Shown piece by piece: positions 44,748 to 57,409 of a stretch of 64,000 nt of DNA. Source of the DNA: Endomychus coccineus. Taxonomy: Eukaryota > Arthropoda > Insecta > Coleoptera > Endomychidae. Position 1 is the stretch's first letter. Each line of letters begins with the position of its first letter. A model generated the notes under the pieces. That model saw only the letters and a program-made list of their open reading frames with translations. It was not told where the DNA came from and made no database searches. The translations under genes were made by a program, and so were the position numbers. The DNA lies in the NCBI GenBank assembly GCA_958510875.1, contig OY294070.1, positions 119,020,703 through 119,084,702 on the forward strand. Direction: 5' to 3'.

Positions 44748-45571
44748 TACAGGATGTCCCAGGTTTTAGTAGCAGAACTTCAACAGTCGATAGAAAATTT
44801 GATTTTGAGAGAAAAAGTTCCTATTAACATATATGCACAGACGCTTAGTTACGGAACCGTTTATCGTACAAAAAACAGCTTTTGTAAGCAGTTTCTACTC
44901 ATAGTAAGCTATGTTCTGTGCTATAAAATTTTTTTTTTTACTCATTATTGGTGAGGGGTTGGGGGTGTTTTTCTCCCCAACTTCTACGCCACTGGAAAAA
45001 GTACGGTTTTGAGACAAACCATTTGAACCGCCAATGTTTTCTACACAAAAAAGGTAGTTCTGGTCATAAGCTCTAAAGTTGACCGTTTTCGAGAAAAATC
45101 AACTTTTATGTTGAAAAACATGGTCAATTCTTACTAATTGAACAAAATTTATTCAAACGTTAGAACAAGTAACAAAACCAAAAAATTGACCTTCTTTTTC
45201 AACATAGAAGTTGATTTTTCTTGGCGTTTCAAATGGTTGTCTCAAAACAGTACTTTTTCCAGTGGCGTAGAAGTTGGAGAGAAAAACACCCACTAGCTCT
45301 TCAAAATCTTCACCAATCATGACTAAAAAAAAAAATTTTTATTGCACAGAACATAGCTTACTATGGGTAGAAAATGCTGGCACAAGCTTTTTTCTGTACA
45401 ATAAACGGTTCCGGAGATATTTGCAAAAAACCAATTTTTTTTTTCAATTTCAACACCCTGTATCTCAAAAACTAGCGTCTGTGCATATATGTTAATTGGA
45501 ACTTTTTTTCTCAAAATCAAATTTTCTATCGACTGTTGAAGTTCTGCTACTAAAACCTGGGACACCCTGTA
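44748..45571. mobile_element. 824-bp foldback element with TACAGG...CCTGTA ends
   Basis: The left arm (TACAGGATGTCCCAGGTTTT, then GCAGAACTTCAACAGTCGAT) is complemented at the right end (ATCGACTGTTGAAGTTCTGC, then ACACCCTGTA). The match extends far inward: CACTGGAAAAAGTACGGTTT at about 44991 pairs with its near complement at about 45244. The element is thus nearly a full palindrome with no coding sequence. Confidence 0.85.
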
Positions 45572-46182
45572 TACAGGGTGAGTCAGTTCTTTGGGGACAA
45601 ACTTCAACAGAAAATAGAACAGATGTTTTTAAGGAGAAAAGTTCCGATGAACACATGTCGTAGAAGGCTTCGTTTTCGAGATACAGGGTGTTGAAATTGA
45701 AAAAAAAAATTAGTTTTTTGGAATATCTCCGGAACCGTTTATCGTACAGAAAACAGCTTTTGTAAGCATTTTCTACTCATAGTAAGCTATGTTCTGCTCA
45801 TACCAAGAGTACCTTTTTTGTGTGGAAAACATTGGCAGTTCAAATGGGCGTCTCAAAACCGTACTTTTTTCAGTGGCGTAGAAGTGGGGGAGACAAACAC
45901 CCACTACCCCTTCAAAATCTTCACCAATAATGACTGAAAAAAAAAAATTTATTGCACAAAACATAGCTCACCATGAGCAGAAAACGCTCACAAAAGTTGT
46001 TTTCTGTACGATGAACGGTTCCAGGAGATATTAGCAAAAAACGAAATTTTTTTTCAATTTCAACACCTTGTATCTCGAAAACGAAGCCTTCTACGACATA
46101 TGTTAATAGGAACTTGCCTTCTTAGAAACATCTGTGCTATCTCCTGTTGGAGTTTGTCTACAAAAAACTGAATCGCTCTGTA
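45572..46182. mobile_element. 611-bp foldback element abutting the previous one
   Basis: It begins TACAGGGTGAGTCAGTTCTT and ends in a CTGTA. TCGTAGAAGGCTTCGTTTTC at 45658 is complemented near 46079-46098. Internal blocks (ACAGCTTTTGTAAGCA, GTAAGCTATGTTCTG, CAGTGGCGTAGAAG) are shared with the 824-bp element, so they are related sub-families. The junction CCCTGTA|TACAGGG joins the two end to end. Confidence 0.82.
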
Positions 46183-46189
46183 TACTTTG

Positions 46190-46985
46190 ACTACACGAGA
46201 AGGACACATCGTGTGAGCCAGCAGTGGAAGTTGGTAGAGGAGATAGGCATTCGAAGTTCTCTTGAAGGTTCGGAGTTTATAGGCATATGAAAAGATCTTA
46301 CTAGAAAAAGAGTCGCATAACTTCACCGTTCGATAAAAAATGAAGTCTGGAAGGAAGAAGTTCGGCATATCTCGAGCTTGACAATGAAGGAATGACCAGT
46401 TTGAGCTCGTGTAGTCTGCCTATCTGGAATAACTCGTGGTGGAACAACAGATGAGATTTCTAATGAACACCGACCATGGAAATATTTTAGAAAAGAGATC
46501 TCCCATCTTTCTACGATGTTCTAGAGTGGTCAATGAACTCGTAAGTGTGACATTATTAATCAAACTAATAGTCCCCTTCTGGATAGAACCCAAGAGCTTC
46601 AGCTTATGTTTGAGAGCAGAAACAAAGTTGGTGCCAAGGAACACCAGCGTTGATAGCCTTTGTATCGGAAGATACTCCGTCGCTTTGGTGCCATACTCGA
46701 TCAAATGCTTTCGAGATATCCAATGATACAGCTAGAGATTACCCATGTTTTTCAATAGATTTCTGCCATACATGTATTATGTAGGCAAGCAGGTCTCTTA
46801 TTGATCTCAGATGATGAAAAACATATTGCCAGTCATTCACGATTTTGTAGCTCTATAGGTGAGTATTGGATGAGCTTGATGTGGATTGATTCCTCTTTGA
46901 TCACTTTAGAGATCATGATTATTAGTGCAATAGGTCTATAATTATCAGGAATGGTCTTCTTTTCTTTTTTTAGAATTGGTCGCCT
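46190..46985 (-). pseudogene. LINE family A copy 3, 3' part
   Basis: Minus-strand text matches copies 1 and 2, including the C-terminal FSYAYKLRTFKRTSNAYLL, the block around GATCTCCCATCTTTCTACGA and the upstream AATAGGTCTATAATTATCAG segment. Internal deletions and stops are numerous. The 3' end adjoins the 611-bp foldback element. Confidence 0.75.
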
Positions 46986-47530
46986 TCTTATTTACATTCT
47001 TTGGGTACCAGCTGGAAGTGAATGTAATCCCTAGATATTTTACCTCATATTTCAGCACGATGGTGGTTCCATTCTGCTCGAGTTGCTTCACGTGCTCCAT
47101 CTTCTCTTTCTTGGTGGAGAACACTATTACAGTTTTACTAGTGTTAATTCCTAGCCTAGCCGATTGACACCACTTTTCTGCGATCTTAAGATCCTTTTCG
47201 ATGATGTCGCATAGGGTGCTCTCAAATTTTCCTGTTGCGATCTGTACTATATCATCTGTGTATTCTTGGCAGCTAATTCCTTCAAGAGCTAGTGTCTCTA
47301 CGAGGTCACTACCAGGGTCCACGTAAGGGGTAATAATACCCCCTACAGCCATTGGGGACTTTCTTCTTCTCGAAGGAGGCCCTAATGGTAGCGTGTGACG
47401 CGTTATCAAAGGCTTACTGGATGTCAAGGTAGGCACAAAAAACTATTTCTTTCTGTTTTATCACCTTCTCTATTTCATCTTTCAGTTGATACAGTGCGTT
47501 TTCGGTTGTTCTATCTGCTCTATATTCAAG
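46985..47530 (-). pseudogene. R1-type LINE reverse transcriptase fragment
   Basis: The minus frame reads GGIITPYVDPGSDLVETLAL, QEYTDDIVQIATGKFESTLC, AEKWCQSARLGINTSKTVIV and KYEVKYLGITFTSSWYP. YTDD (variant of YADD), the W C ... L-IN-KT pattern and YLGI are typical of R1-clade reverse transcriptases. It is truncated at both ends and joined to LINE A sequence. Confidence 0.8.
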
Positions 47531-47539
47531 ACGCAAGTT

Positions 47540-48437
47540 AGTCAAAAAGAATGTTCATGCTTTCAAAAAACATCTTAACACAATCCATAAACCATACAAA
47601 ACGGAAATATTAAATGTTAAGACTGATAATTGGAAGGGGATTGTTTCCAAAATTCAGAGAATAAACATTGTTGAAATTTGTTCAATTTCATTCGTGTCAT
47701 ATAATTCCTGAACGGAATAAAGTAATTATAATAAATCAAGGAGCTCAGCATATTCTAGCTAAAATGTAATCTTGTAGACCCCATTTATGATACATTTTCT
47801 ATTTGTTTTGAGCGGGGGTCGTCCTGTAATTTCGTGTAATGAGGTTGTGCGAGTTCTGACAAAAGGCCTGATATATGAGAGTTTATAATATAATAGAGGC
47901 TTGCGATACAGGATTTACACAATACTGAATAACTCTGAAATTAAAAAGCAGCAATCTACTGCAAGGGCAGCACTTAGGGTATAATTCAATATTTGCCTGC
48001 TGATGAAACTCCGATAATAAATTCCTCCGGGATTGTGAAATGTTTTTGGTAAAATACTAGGAATAAGAGTAAATAAGACTCATAACCAATTTCCACAAGA
48101 ATGATAATATTTGAGCATGTTTCGGATTTCATAACATCTGTCACTGTGCTATTAGAAATGGTTTCTTCAGCTTCTACCAATATGTCATCTAACATAGGAA
48201 CTGTAAATAACAAGAACTATTACTTCCCTAGGTAAGACCTCACCAAATATTACAAATAATATAATTTATGTATGCAGAAAATATTACAAATATTGCTCAA
48301 GCTATAAAAAGGATGTGAATAAATCTACTGATTGATAACACTTGACACGACACGCTATGTCTTGCCAGAATTTTGTGACAGCCCTTGCTACCATCCTCCA
48401 CAGCAAATCTTAACGACATGACATAAGTGTTTAGGAG
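47540..48437. other. Non-repetitive stretch with one weak candidate exon
   Basis: No recognisable gene. On the minus strand an acceptor-like ttatttacag at about 48205 precedes an open frame (PMLDDILVEAEETISNSTVT) running to 47986. A clear donor is lacking and the product is not recognised. I regard this as weak. Confidence 0.2.
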
Positions 48438-48445
48438 GTGATTAC

Positions 48446-51053
48446 CAGTGGCGGCTCGTGAACTTTTTGAGAGAGGAGGCTGGACATAAAACGTTTTTGT
48501 AAAAATATACTCTATTCAGCCAATTAATTTAACCTTCAGTGACAAAATTGATTGTTACCCAGCTAGAACCAAAGTGGAGGTATAGAGTTTCTCTTGCCCA
48601 CAAATTTTTTTTTAGTTCGTTTTTTGTTTTTTATTTTTTTTTGGATTTTTAATTTTTTTCTTTTTTTTTTGGAATTTTTCATATTTTGTTTTTTGTTATT
48701 AATTTTATCAACTTTTCTATATATTAACGAAATTCTACGTCTTTAATTTACGAAAAATGATCAATAATATTATCATAAAATGTATCATTATGTTTTAAGT
48801 GTTTTACTAAATCTTTTTTAATAGATATTAAACTAACATTGTATAAACGATTTTGGCCCATTGTATTTCGCATGTATGTTTTAATTCGTTTGAGAGTAGA
48901 AAATGATCTCTCCACCGATGCCGACGTGACAGGAATGGTGACTGTCAAACAAAGTAGTTTATAAAACTGAGGTAAGACTTGTTGCAAATCATTATCTATC
49001 ATATATTTTATCATATCGGCGTGACTGTCGTACTGGCCTAAAATATCTTTATCCCAGTATACAACGCATAATTCATTGTGCAGCGCTATTTTATCAAAAA
49101 AATTATATTTTAGAACTAAGTTATCTGAAAGTGTATTGAGAAACTCTTTTGAAAAAGATTCGAAAAATCTTCTATTCGTCAAATCGAAAAACTTCAATTC
49201 ATGTAAATCGGAAAATCGAATCTCAATATTTGACCTTTAATAGTATCTAAAATTTCATAAAAAAGTTGTTTATAATGTAGTTTCTTGTCTACCAAATTAT
49301 ATGTTTTCCTCCTTTTCACGGGAGAAGCCTCATCAGTTGAATAATTTCCAAATAAAATATTAAAATGAAATTCTGTATAACGGAAACTTGAATTTTATCA
49401 ATGAGATGTGTTAAACGATCTCTTGAATGAATTATATTAGTGAATTTATGTTGTAAAATTTGAAAAATAAGATCAGTTTGTTCAAATATTAATTTAAAAG
49501 TATCAAGAAATAACAAAAATTCTTCATTTTCTAAATGAGATTTTAAACCAACAGCAGCATTCAATGAAACCTGATCTTTGAAAAGTCATCACTGTTTAAT
49601 ATAAAATCAAATATTTCAATTAATTTGTCTTTATTTTTATGGATGGTAAACTAAACATTGCATGTGATGTAAAATTCCATCGAGTTCGAGCATTACAGGG
49701 AATTCTGTTTCCTACTATGTTATTTAAAACTTACGTTTGTTTGAAGACCGTTTAAATGTCCCGCCATTACAGATGCCGTCGTAAGTCTGATTTATTCGCA
49801 AAGTCGAATCGTTGAAATGTTTCCATTGAAAAATTGAATAAATTGACCGCTGTTCTTCCCGAACTAACATCGTAGAACCCTAATAATCTTTCCACTAGTT
49901 GTCCATTTTTACAATTAATAATTTACCGAACAGACGAATTCTAATCTAACCTTATTTCGCGTGGTGTCACTCAACCATTATACCCGCATAAAACAAAACA
50001 AATGCCTGCAATTACTGACGCGTTAGTCATAAAATCGCGAAGCTTACTGTCGTATTTACAAAACAAATCTAACAATTCCCTAAAATTACCTTTATTAACT
50101 GAATTTTCAGTTTCATCATGCCCTCTAAAAGCCAAATCTTGGAATGATAAATACAATAAGAAATCAATGATTTTTTCGCGGTTTTCTTTAACTGTATTAT
50201 TATGATTTTCGATTTCGCGTGTTCGTGTAGAATCAATCGCATTAACAATATTCTGTTTACCGGTTAATTTAAACTTAATACACGATGTAATATGTTCCTG
50301 CGATTTTTCATGTCTTTCTAGGCCACGAGCTAAATTTTTCAAATCATTATAACCCAAGTGCCCCCAACATGAAGTTGTATCTGATGTGAATAGCAAGCAA
50401 TACCAGCAATATAATTTATTGTGTACATCAGATCCCGTTAACCATAAATATTTTTTATAATTATCAGTATTAAACGATCGGCCATCACTAATCCTTTCAA
50501 ATCCGGTAAAGGCCGTTTGTTTTTGAAGAACTCTTTTCTATCATATGTTAATCCACTAAATGGATTTTCTAAGAACTCTGCAACTAAGTCACTCATAATT
50601 TTAACGTTCACCGATTCCGATTAGATAAATTATAACTTAAAAATTAACTACTTAACCTTACTACGCCTCGTGGAATAAAAACAACAACTAACCGCATTCT
50701 TCTAGCAGCGGGAGGCGGGAGCGCAAGTAATCGTATTTCATTCGACCGACGAATGGGTTCGAAAAGCTAGCCTCCCTACCCTGTTGCCGTTTTCGCCGTT
50801 TCACGCTATTTGGCGATTGACTGGTCGGAAAAACGGCAACTGTGTTGAACAACACATGCTCAGCGTTTGAGATATATAGAGAATCTAGCCTCTGACCACT
50901 GTTGCCAGATTGAAAATAACTACTGAGAACGGGGAATTAATTGTAAAATTTAAAGAATTATCAGAGAAACAGGAAATAAAATGGAGAATGATCATTAAGA
51001 TAAATTGGTGAGGAGGCTGAGCCTCCTTAGCCTCCTTCGAGGAGCCCCCACTG
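48446..51053 (-). mobile_element. 2.6-kb hAT element with 8-bp target duplication
   Basis: The ends are CAGTGGCGGCTCGTG on the left and, inward from the right, CAGTGGGGGCTCCTCG. GTGATTAC is directly repeated at 48438-48445 and 51054-51061. The length and contents fit a formerly autonomous hAT element. The outer right end carries a GGAGGCT-rich subterminal region. Confidence 0.92.
48748..50600 (-). pseudogene. hAT transposase (zinc-finger/DUF4371/dimerisation type), broken
   Basis: Minus-strand pieces run from the N-terminus near 50600 (NPFSGLTYDRKEFF, KNKRPLPDLKG), through a TTF-like region (CWGHLGYNDLKNLARGLERH, EKSQEHITSC) and LYLSFQDLAFRGHDETENSV (DUF4371-type). The C-terminal dimerisation motif is PVTSASVERSFSTLKRIKTY, then MRNTMGQNRL (49000-48850). 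At least two frame changes or stops separate them (around 50400 and 49570-49970). This resembles the ZMYM/52 kDa repressor-type hAT transposases of arthropods. Confidence 0.88.
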
Positions 51054-51061
51054 GTGATTAC

Positions 51062-51720
51062 ACAAGAAAGAATAAGAAAAAAATTCCATATCAACATATG
51101 TCCATAAATGCGTCAATAAAGAACGTCTTAAATGGAGGCTAAAAAAACTATTATCGATTCAAGAATTTTTCAAACGTTTGACGGAATGTCTTAATAGGGG
51201 CGGCGGTACGGGGCACCGTCAATTTCTGCTTTATTTTTGATCGTACGATTTTTTTCATTTTAGCAATATTCATAGTTTTTGGATTAATTTTCCTCCAAAA
51301 AGGTATTCTTGAAAAATGGAATTGAGAAAAACTAAATTGAAAATGATCGTGCAACCTCTTATTCAAAACTATAAATTAACTAACTCAACAGAATAGAAGG
51401 GTCAAAGTAAGCTTTGAAACTTCAGGGCGACAATTAAATTTTGCAGTCAATAGCTGTCACGTTGTCTCAGCTTTAAGTTTGCTGTAGCTTTATTTAGAAA
51501 ATTTAGTGATTTCGATCATTAGCATTCAATGATATGAGTGTTTTCAAATTTTTGCTCTTATATTATGACAGAGTACAGGTACAGGTACAGGTTTATAGTC
51601 GTGAAGCTCTCAGCTTTTACCAAGAAGTATCTCCGAATAGTCGAGGTCCCTCCAAACATTTATTTGTATGATTACACCAACGCTTGCGAAGGAAGAATAG
51701 GTTCTTTAGAACATATTGTT
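51062..51720. other. Unannotated stretch
   Basis: Between the hAT element and the R1 fragment. There is a short ACAGGT triplication near 51575 and no coding sequence that I recognise. Confidence 0.4.
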
Positions 51721-51729
51721 CTTTAGGAC

Positions 51730-52660
51730 ATATTGTGACAGGAAGGATACCACTAGAAATGTAGATGCAGAAGAATATGTTTCAAATAGTGTATTTGCTA
51801 ACTCAGGAATAGACTGAAAGGCTGCAATTAGAACCGCAGGGCAGAATCAAAGTCCTGTGGTTCACGAAGTATCATATCAGAGTTGTCATTCCGTCGAGGG
51901 AGGAATGGGAAAAATGGCCAAAATATGATGCAATTTGGTATACGAATGAGTCTAAAACAAACACAAGAGTCGAATCAGGCTTTTGAAGACCTAGATATAT
52001 TGATGAGTACTCTCTGCGAATCTCATCACATTCCTCCAAGCTGAGATGCTTGCCATCTACAGATGTGCGGAAAAGCCACTCGGCTATGGTAAGGTAAATG
52101 AGACCATCTAGATCTGTTCGGACAGCCAAGCGACACTCAACACACTGAAAAGACCGACTGTATCCTAGAGACTTATCAGAGATACCAAGGAGTTCCTTAA
52201 CAGCTACATGATGAAAACATGCTCAACCTGACCTGGATTCCGGGTTTGTCAGGTTGGAAAGGGAATGAGAGAGCGGAAAAGCTGGCAGGAGACGGACCAA
52301 GATTCCCTTATCGGTATCCCCTACAACGGGGGTATACAGATCCTGCAGAACCATCTGAGAGATCAACATGCCTCAGCATGGAGAAGTATTGATAGCTGCC
52401 GATTTACCAAAGCGCTGCTTGTCAATGAGATAGGCCTGAGGGCAACCGAGATACTCTTGCTGAGAAGGTAAAGCATCAGGATAATCTCCGAGATCTTTAC
52501 TGGTCACGGAAACCTACTGAAATTTGAACATACAGTAGGGAAAACCGACACACAATTCTGTATGAGATGTGAGGAAAAAGTGTAGTCGTCAACCCACTTT
52601 CTGTGAATGTCCTACGTTCATTCGAGCCAGATTTGTGAAAAAAATTGTAGGTTTCTGTTG
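51730..52660 (+). pseudogene. R1-type LINE RNase H region, decayed
   Basis: Shifting plus-strand frames read IRVVIPSREEWEKWP, AIWYTNESKTNTRVESGF (the RNase H start, normally YTDGSK) and TWIPGLSGWKGNERAEKLAG (the usual WVPGHSGxxGNExAD block). GHGNLLKFEHTVGKTDTQFC, RCEE and a C-x-x-x-H-like tail follow. It corresponds to the end of ORF2 of an R1-clade element; catalytic residues are lost. Confidence 0.78.
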
Positions 52661-52669
52661 AGGAGCGCG

Positions 52670-53985
52670 ACATCTAAATACCCCCCAGAAGAACGTAACA
52701 GCAAGTGATAGTGTACGAGGGTCTTTGGGTGAGTGCATTGAACTTTCTATTAAACCCAATACCATATCAACAGATAACCATTAACATTAATTGATATTAA
52801 TGAAAAACAATGAAGCAACTGATGAAACCCTATCATTTACAAGGCCTTCAAGCTATTAAACCGCAATATTTTCAATTCCGAATAGATTTTTTTCTTTGGA
52901 TGCAATTCATATTACAGCAAGACTGTCATTTCATTCATTCTCTGAAATTGTGAATTTCCACAATAGTCACGTTTCGGCAGACGATAATCCTCATGTATAT
53001 TTTGAAGGAAGATTTCAGAACAAATTTCCGATGAATGTAAGGAATATTCGAAAATCATTTAAATGGACGTTTTAGAATGCTTCGGCGCTTACATGATGAA
53101 ACATATTTGAAGACATTTTTGGAAACAATTTTACAAATCTCCTAGATCCTACTGGGTTCGAGGAACTGCTGTAGCTGTTGAGATACCTTGAACGGTCCAG
53201 CAGCAGGAGGGGTCACAATAGATTCCTTCTAATAAGTGAGAAGAAATGATCACCATCATCCACTCAACTAAAAATACTGTTAAAGAAGTGAAGACCTTTC
53301 AGCTACTAAGTTATCATCATCGGAATTTAGTTCAAATGCCTTAAAAATTGAGCAGAATCAGCCATGACGTGATGAAAATCCAATAAAATAACTATTGAAA
53401 GTTCGATTTTCACTAGTTTAATAAATAAATGTGACTATAGTCTTGCGAACACAGTAGTTTCATTAAACAAATATTACAAGTACTTTGTTTTAATGTGTGG
53501 GGAAGAGTGTGAAGCCGAATAATTGCGATCCTACTTGTTTTCAATTGGTAACATTTATCCTATATCATAGGTTCATAATAACTTCCAAATATCCCCCCAA
53601 CTCAAAATATTTGCATGTATTTCCCATTAACACGACCATTACAAATTAGTAATAGCGTAATTACTAATTGATACGTTAGATTCAAATACTCTGCTATAAT
53701 TTCCCGCATACCTCCATGAAATATTGTCGTGCCAATAAATTGTAGAATTTAATTTCCACTTTTACGAGCGGTTATACATGATGCGGGTACTAACTTTTAT
53801 CTATCATATGACAACACACTTATAATACAGCGAATTAAATATGTTAAATGATTACTGAGAAGGAAGAAGGAAGTCTGATCATAATGATTAAGGTAGAGAT
53901 GAAGTAAAAATATTAAATCAAATGAAAATGAATAATGGAATGGAAACCAAAATGTCTTTTACATATTAAAGCATTCCTTCCCTTA
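52670..53985. other. No gene seen; minor repeats only
   Basis: AT-rich DNA. A short segment at 53265-53325 (ACTAAAAATACTGTTAAAG, then CTTTCAGCTACTAAG) is also found at 24250-24290 and, inverted, at 28013-28050, so it is a dispersed repeat end. Otherwise it is featureless to my reading. Confidence 0.5.
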
Positions 53986-53989
53986 TTGT

Positions 53990-54885
53990 CATGTTACCGT
54001 TACGAATTCACGGGAAAACACATTTTTATGCTTGAATTAAATAGAATATGAAGTCTTATTCTAAATGTAAAGTTAGAGATGTTTTTGTTGGAGGCTCAAG
54101 GGAATGAAAATAAATTCATTATCATTTTCAGTTATTTTTTAATGCTTAAATTCTTGTTGTAATAGAAATTGAAATTATGAATTAATTTAGAAATCATGAA
54201 GATGATAAAATGTATATGAATAAATTAATTAAAATTGATATTATTTTTAACTACAATTTTCCATGTTGCCGTTACGAATTCACCAGGAAACACATTTTGT
54301 GCTTGAATTAAATAGAATATAAAGAAACCTTATTCTAAAGATAAAGTTAGAGAGGAAGTAAGTAATCTCTGAACAATTCAATTCAAACATAGTTTTTGTT
54401 GGAGGCTCAAGGAATGAAGATCAAGTCATTATCATTTTCAGTTATTTTTTACTATTAATTTTTTTCTTGTAATAGGTATTAAAATTATGAATTGAATTAG
54501 AAATCATGAAAATGATAAAATGATTGAATAAATTAATTAAACTTGATATTATCTTTAACTACAATATTCCATGCTGCCGTCACGAATTCAACGGAAAACA
54601 CATTTCTATGCTTGAATTAAATAGAATATAAAGAAGCCTCATTCTAAAGGTGAAGTTAGAGATGAAGTGACTAATCGGGATAATTCAATTCAAACATAGT
54701 TTTTGTTGGAGGCTCAATGGAATGAAAATAAATTCATTATCCTTTTCAGTTATTTTTAATGTTTAAAATTTTTGTTTTGTAATAGAAATTGAAATTATGA
54801 ATTGAATTAGAAATCATGCAGATGATAAAATGTATGAATAAACTAATTAAAACGTTTAACAAATTGATATTATCTTTTAACTACA
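53990..54885. repeat. Three-copy tandem repeat, period about 270-310 bp
   Basis: The landmark GCCGTTACGAATTC (with variants) occurs near 53996, 54268 and 54576. Each unit continues through GCTTGAATTAAATAGAATAT, TTTTTGTTGGAGGCTCAA, TCATTATCATTTTCAGTTAT and AATTATGAATTGAATTAGAA. The middle and third units carry an extra 35-40-base block (GGATAATTCAATTCAAACAT). It is non-coding. Confidence 0.88.
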
Positions 54886-54889
54886 AGTT

Positions 54890-56095
54890 TCCCAAAAAGT
54901 AAGGAAATAATTATTGTATTGAAGACCTGCGCTCACTTTCAATCATCTCATGAATTAATAGCATTCCGGTTAATAATTTTTGTTTTACTTATAATAGGTG
55001 TAGTCTATGATTATAAACCTCTAGGATGGATGGTTGCAGCCTTTTGACATAGTCGCATATATACTTTTATAATAACAAAACAATGTTATGTTGACCTTTT
55101 CATTGTTTTTCAATAATTGTTGTTACAAAAAATTCTAGAGTTGTTCTTTCATTTTGAACAAATAAGACACAATGTCTTCATTAAATAAGCACTAAGTTTA
55201 TGTGTTTATTGCAATTTAGAGCTTCATAGTCAATTTTTAAATACATTCAATTTAAATAATAAGTTGGGAATCGAAATCAACAGTTTATTAAAGATAATGA
55301 TATTCAACAAAGTAATTGTGTCTCAGTTGCTTATAATTGTGTATGCTTCATAATGGACTGAAAGCTAAATTTGTATGAGAACCATGAATGGGTGCAAAGT
55401 TGTGTCAAATTATGCTTTGAGTAAGCAAAATGACGAGCAGTGAGAAACATGTACATTCATTGCGATCAACATTAATACTAGGAGTGTTGATCCTACCGTA
55501 TCCTTAAAGGACTGTAATATTTCCCTCTCGGTACGGCATTATAGATCCTTTAGAAATTGTTGTAGCTCCGATAATTTTGATACAGCTCCATGTTATTGAT
55601 TCTATGAAACATAATGATATCGAAAACACGGGGGGCGGCTCTGGAAGAGAGGCGCTTGTCAATTGAGATAGTTTTGAGAATTAATTAAATAACAATGTTT
55701 GTTTTTGTGGCATTGTGCAATATTAGTTATACAAGATTTTGTTTGATTATATTTAGAAGATACAGTCCACTCAAATAACAGCGACAAGACTTTACAGAAA
55801 TAGTAAGCTTTTCAAAGAAGTATACTAAGAACTGTCAAACTTATGCACTGCGTCTTGTCATCTTGTTTATTAGTAGTTATTATTGTTGTGCTTTTCTGCA
55901 TTTACTGGTTGTGATTACTAAAATGAATGGCTTACTTAAATCGTGGGGATTGTTACATATGCGACAGATATTTTCGCGCAGCGCAACTATCAAGAATTGA
56001 TGGAGTAGTAGTCGATCCATAAATCAAGAATTGATAGAAATAGAAAATAATCCATCCTGTTTGAGACTTAATGTTCTGAGTCAAACACAAAATTC
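54890..56095. other. No gene seen
   Basis: AT-rich sequence with short readings only. No domain or convincing splice structure is recognised. Confidence 0.5.
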
Positions 56096-56104
56096 GACTT
56101 GTTT

Positions 56105-56560
56105 TATTTCTCGGGGTTTGCGCATGAATAAAATTTGTTCAGAATTACATGGACTACATCATATCGAAAATTCAGAAGAATCCACCGAAACTTTTTGTGC
56201 ATCCCCTATTTGGGGGGGGGGGAGGTTTGATTTTTGATATTACAAGTGCGGATTCCGTATTTAGGCTTATTAAAACATTTTCCAATGATTTTTGAAGTGA
56301 TCCAGAAAAAGGTATATTTTTTTCATTCAAGGGGGGTCGTTTTTGGGAGAATAACAATATTATGCAGCATAAACTAGAATGAAGCATGTCAAAATATTGT
56401 TCCCGTCTTCAGAAATAGATATTGTGAGTAAAATGAAAATATAACCCCCCCTAGCAGAGAATCTGTTCATTTTTGGGGGTTGGCGCAATGATAACATTTG
56501 TTCAGAATAACATGGACTACATCATATCAAAAATTCAGAAATATCCACCGAGACCCAATT
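56105..56560. repeat. Direct repeat of about 90 bp
   Basis: TTTGTTCAGAATTACATGGA and CTACATCATATCGAAAATTC (56133-56172) recur as TTTGTTCAGAATAACATGGA and CTACATCATATCAAAAATTC (56498-56537), with the same preceding GCGCA(T)GA and following ATCCACCGA. The copies lie about 365 bases apart. A run of ten G residues lies at 56213-56222. Together with the following repeat it may be one larger interspersed element. Confidence 0.6.
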
Positions 56561-56599
56561 CCCATAAGGAATTTGCGGGGTCCTTTCATTCAAACAATC

Positions 56600-56770
56600 T
56601 CACAACTCATGTTTCATACCGACACTTGCTGTCAGATTGACTTTCACAATTATTCACACTATAATACCACCTTGTTTTATACTGACACTTAGTGTCACAT
56701 GAACTATCAAAATCTAACAGAATAAAGACATAAAATAGATCGTGACGTCACATAGATTACGTCACTTGAA
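56600..56770. repeat. Dispersed repeat, inverted partner of 796-975
   Basis: Contains TGTTTTATACTGACACTTAG, TCACATGAACTATCAAAATC and two TGACGT/ACGTCA motifs, in reverse order relative to 796-975. Confidence 0.6.
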
Positions 56771-57409
56771 TCTTAAAATGACAACTTCGGACACATCCGC
56801 GAAAATACAGAAATTTTTTTTTGAACCGATTACAATACTTCCCCTTACACTATATACTACGTATAGTGAGGTAAGTAAAAACAAGAACAGTCAATTCTTT
56901 GCTCACATTCTCTCTTAATTTATACTTCTTCGGGCTTTATATCGATGAAGAAGATAGAATTGTGTTAGTTTTACAGTACAGCAAACCAGTGCAATGTTCT
57001 TATTTGCTCCATTAATTCCAAGATTGGTTTATAATTCTCTAGATGGTTTATATAGTCGATGTGTGTTCTACTTAATTAAATGAAATCATGTCCGAATCGC
57101 TGGTTATGATACTTCTAACAGCCTACTTCGACATCGATGGAAAGCCTTAATTGAATTTGTATAATTTGGCCATAACATAACAGTTGAATGGACTTGAATC
57201 CATCTACCGACTACAGTTTCATTGATCATAGAACTAAAACTAGAAATGAGTTGTCGCTTGGAGGATAAATAAATAGTGTGAGTGTCGAGGTTACAGCTTC
57301 TCAAATAATTTCATATGTTTAATGATTTTTATATAATTTTCATTTATTTCATTTTATTCATTTCATTTTATATATTCATCAGTATTTGTGTACATTTTAA
57401 ATTTGAAAA

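Noticed and set aside
53164..53205. CTGCTG...CAGCAG inverted pair considered as a microRNA hairpin
   Set aside because: Pairing is limited to the ends and the stem between them is poor.
57104..57304. Minus-strand 66-residue frame
   Set aside because: No domain, no splice logic and composition like the surrounding non-coding DNA.
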